NCBI GenBank assembly: GCA_017436865.1 | Contig: JAFSCH010000050.1 | Coordinates: 1 to 43,348 of the forward strand | Reading direction: 5' to 3' | DNA from: Lachnospiraceae bacterium | Lineage (GTDB): Bacteria; Bacillota; Clostridia; Lachnospirales; Lachnospiraceae | Length of the DNA: 43,348 nt | Shown here: piece after piece, positions 42,484 through 43,348 of the stretch | How the letters are laid out: the number at the start of each line of letters is the position of its first letter | Position numbering within the stretch: position 1 is the stretch's first letter | Made by a program: the position numbers and the translations under genes | Notes under the pieces: generated by a model | What the model was told of the DNA's origin: nothing | Seen by the model: the letters and a program-made list of their open reading frames with translations, nothing else | Databases searched by the model: none

Positions 42484-42708
42484 CAGATTACAGTAAAAAT
42501 AGTTACTTCGTCGGTAAAGGTAGAAGGTGGTACGTTGGCAGCAGTATCTGTAAAGACAAAAGAAGATATTCCTAAAGGAAAAATTTTTGATTGCGTAACA
42601 GCATTAAAGGATGTGGTCGTGAAAGCACCAGTACATATCGGTGACGTAGTTCTTGCAGATGTAGCTGGAACGGGTGTAGATGTGATTGCGACCAAAAATG
42701 TACTATAG
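42484..42708 (+). pseudogene. C-terminal fragment of a DUF1667 protein
   Basis: VKIVTSSVKVEGGTLAAVSV, KTKEDIPKGKIFDCVTALKD and VVVKAPVHIGDVVLADVAGT then GVDVIATKNVL are the end of DUF1667. The N-terminal cysteine motif is missing. It is fused by deletion to the end of the oxidoreductase fragment, so two adjacent genes of one operon collapsed together. Confidence 0.82.
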
Positions 42709-43248
42709 ATTTGAAAACTATAGATATCAAAATAACGTTATAATATAAACTTAATTAGCCATTTCAGAATGATATACCATGATGAGATGGCTAATTCTAT
42801 TGTTATTACAAGCAAGTATAGAAAAGTATTTTTTGGTTAAAGGTATTAACTAAGAAAAATAAAATCCGATAAATATAGTAACAGGAAGAGCTGGATAGTT
42901 ATAAAATAGCTATCCGGTACATCCTGTTAAAATGATAAAAAATCAAAGTTCTTTAGCTTAAAAGCTACGAAGTACGAATCTGATTGTTAGAATTGCAAAA
43001 GTGAACGTTACAAATAAAGCGGTCAGGGGCGCGAAGGGCATGGTTAGCGTAAAGAAGAGAAAAGGTAAGGTTAATAATGGTAGAGACTAAGTGAAGTGTC
43101 AGAAAATGAAACAATTTTTTCGACACTTTTTATTCTGTACAAAAATGAATATCAATGTTAAAATTAAAATAACTGATAATTAAAATGAATAGTTGCAATA
43201 AGTAGATAAAATTAAAGAAAATTGCAAATTGTTAGAAAGGTGGTATTT
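42709..43248 (+). other. Intergenic region with hairpins, no gene
   Basis: TTAGCCAT and ATGGCTAA (about 42756-42795) form a hairpin. A two-step hairpin lies at 42879-42929: TAACAGGA/TCCTGTTA outside, CTGGATAG/CTATCCGG inside. About 42990-43090 is open in one frame (AKVNVTNKAVRGAKGMVSVK), possibly a remnant of a surface-protein domain. AAGTGTC (43094-43100) pairs with GACACTT (43122-43128), followed by TTT, a terminator. No strong promoter for the next gene was found. Confidence 0.5.
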
Positions 43249-43348
43249 ATGAAGGCGTTTTCATTAAAGATTAAAATTGCATTGTCGTCAGCACTTATAA
43301 TTTTAGTAGGATTTGTGCTTGTATTGCTTGTAACTTTTAATGTTGCAA
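43249..43348 (+). CDS. Start of a membrane protein, probably a second chemotaxis receptor (partial)
   Basis: The ATG follows AGAAAGGTGG. The 33 visible codons give a short basic start (KAFSLKIKI) and a transmembrane helix (ALSSALIILVGFVLVLLVTF). This resembles the N-terminus of methyl-accepting chemotaxis proteins. The gene continues past the window, so the assignment is tentative. Confidence 0.55.
   Translation, partial: MKAFSLKIKIALSSALIILVGFVLVLLVTFNVA

Noticed and set aside
1-43348. tRNA, rRNA, prophage or replication origin
   Set aside because: No TTCGA-type tRNA arms with acceptor pairing, no rRNA sequence, and no cluster of phage or replication genes were recognised by eye.

Overview
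The window looks like the chromosome of an anaerobic, low-GC Firmicute of the family Lachnospiraceae (Clostridia). The evidence is AT-rich DNA with strong GGAGG ribosome binding sites and canonical TTGACA/TATAAT promoters, several small protein families that I know mainly from Lachnospiraceae (DUF4317, DUF1836, YerC/YecD, a eukaryotic-type HisA), a lysine-riboswitch dapA-dapB operon, chemotaxis receptors and a type I-C CRISPR system. The species cannot be named from the sequence alone.

Layout. 1-19100 is mostly housekeeping: a truncated SpoIID-like protein, typA, an ssb-like gene, a corrinoid adenosyltransferase, the lysine riboswitch with dapA and dapB, hisA, a cold-shock gene, an inactive M23-like membrane protein, yerC, DUF1836, an orphan small-RNA candidate (11119-11266), an L,D-transpeptidase, a DUF4317 module and sbcD-sbcC. 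19120-28973 is a complete type I-C CRISPR-Cas locus: cas3-cas5c-cas8c-cas7-cas4-cas1-cas2, a leader, and an array of 25 repeats and 24 spacers. 28974-43348 is an accessory and decaying region. It holds an XRE-Fic-PARG-DUF89 island, a toxin-antitoxin pair whose antitoxin has an early amber codon, two chemotaxis receptors (the second runs off the window), a MarR regulator, a cation/proton antiporter, and many fragments of WYL, MBL, AAA+, metallophosphatase, C_GCAxxG_C_C, FAD-oxidoreductase and DUF1667 genes.

Main discovery candidate. Divergent from cas3, on the minus strand, lies a solitary CRISPR-repeat-like hairpin (19177-19213) with the same 11-nt 3' handle as the array repeats. It has its own promoter, a short pseudo-spacer and a terminator. 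The first 17 nt of the pseudo-spacer match 16 of 17 bases of a site at 19247-19263 in the cas promoter. The only mismatch is at position 6, which type I effectors flip out. The site is preceded by TTC, the type I-C PAM, and abuts the perfect -35 box. This is the architecture of a cas-repressing, crRNA-like RNA (CreR type), here inferred for a type I-C system.

Other structure. A 132-bp MITE-like element with GTAACT(G/A)TTCAG inverted ends occurs twice, each copy flanked by a perfect 8-bp target duplication. One copy interrupts a gene that precise excision would restore in frame. A third copy is truncated. A second dispersed element of about 145 bp (13031 and 38234) carries a covarying hairpin and an identical 12-residue micro-ORF ending KVHWNQMK. 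Two unassigned noncoding-RNA candidates have good promoters and terminators. No rRNA, tRNA or intact insertion sequence was seen.
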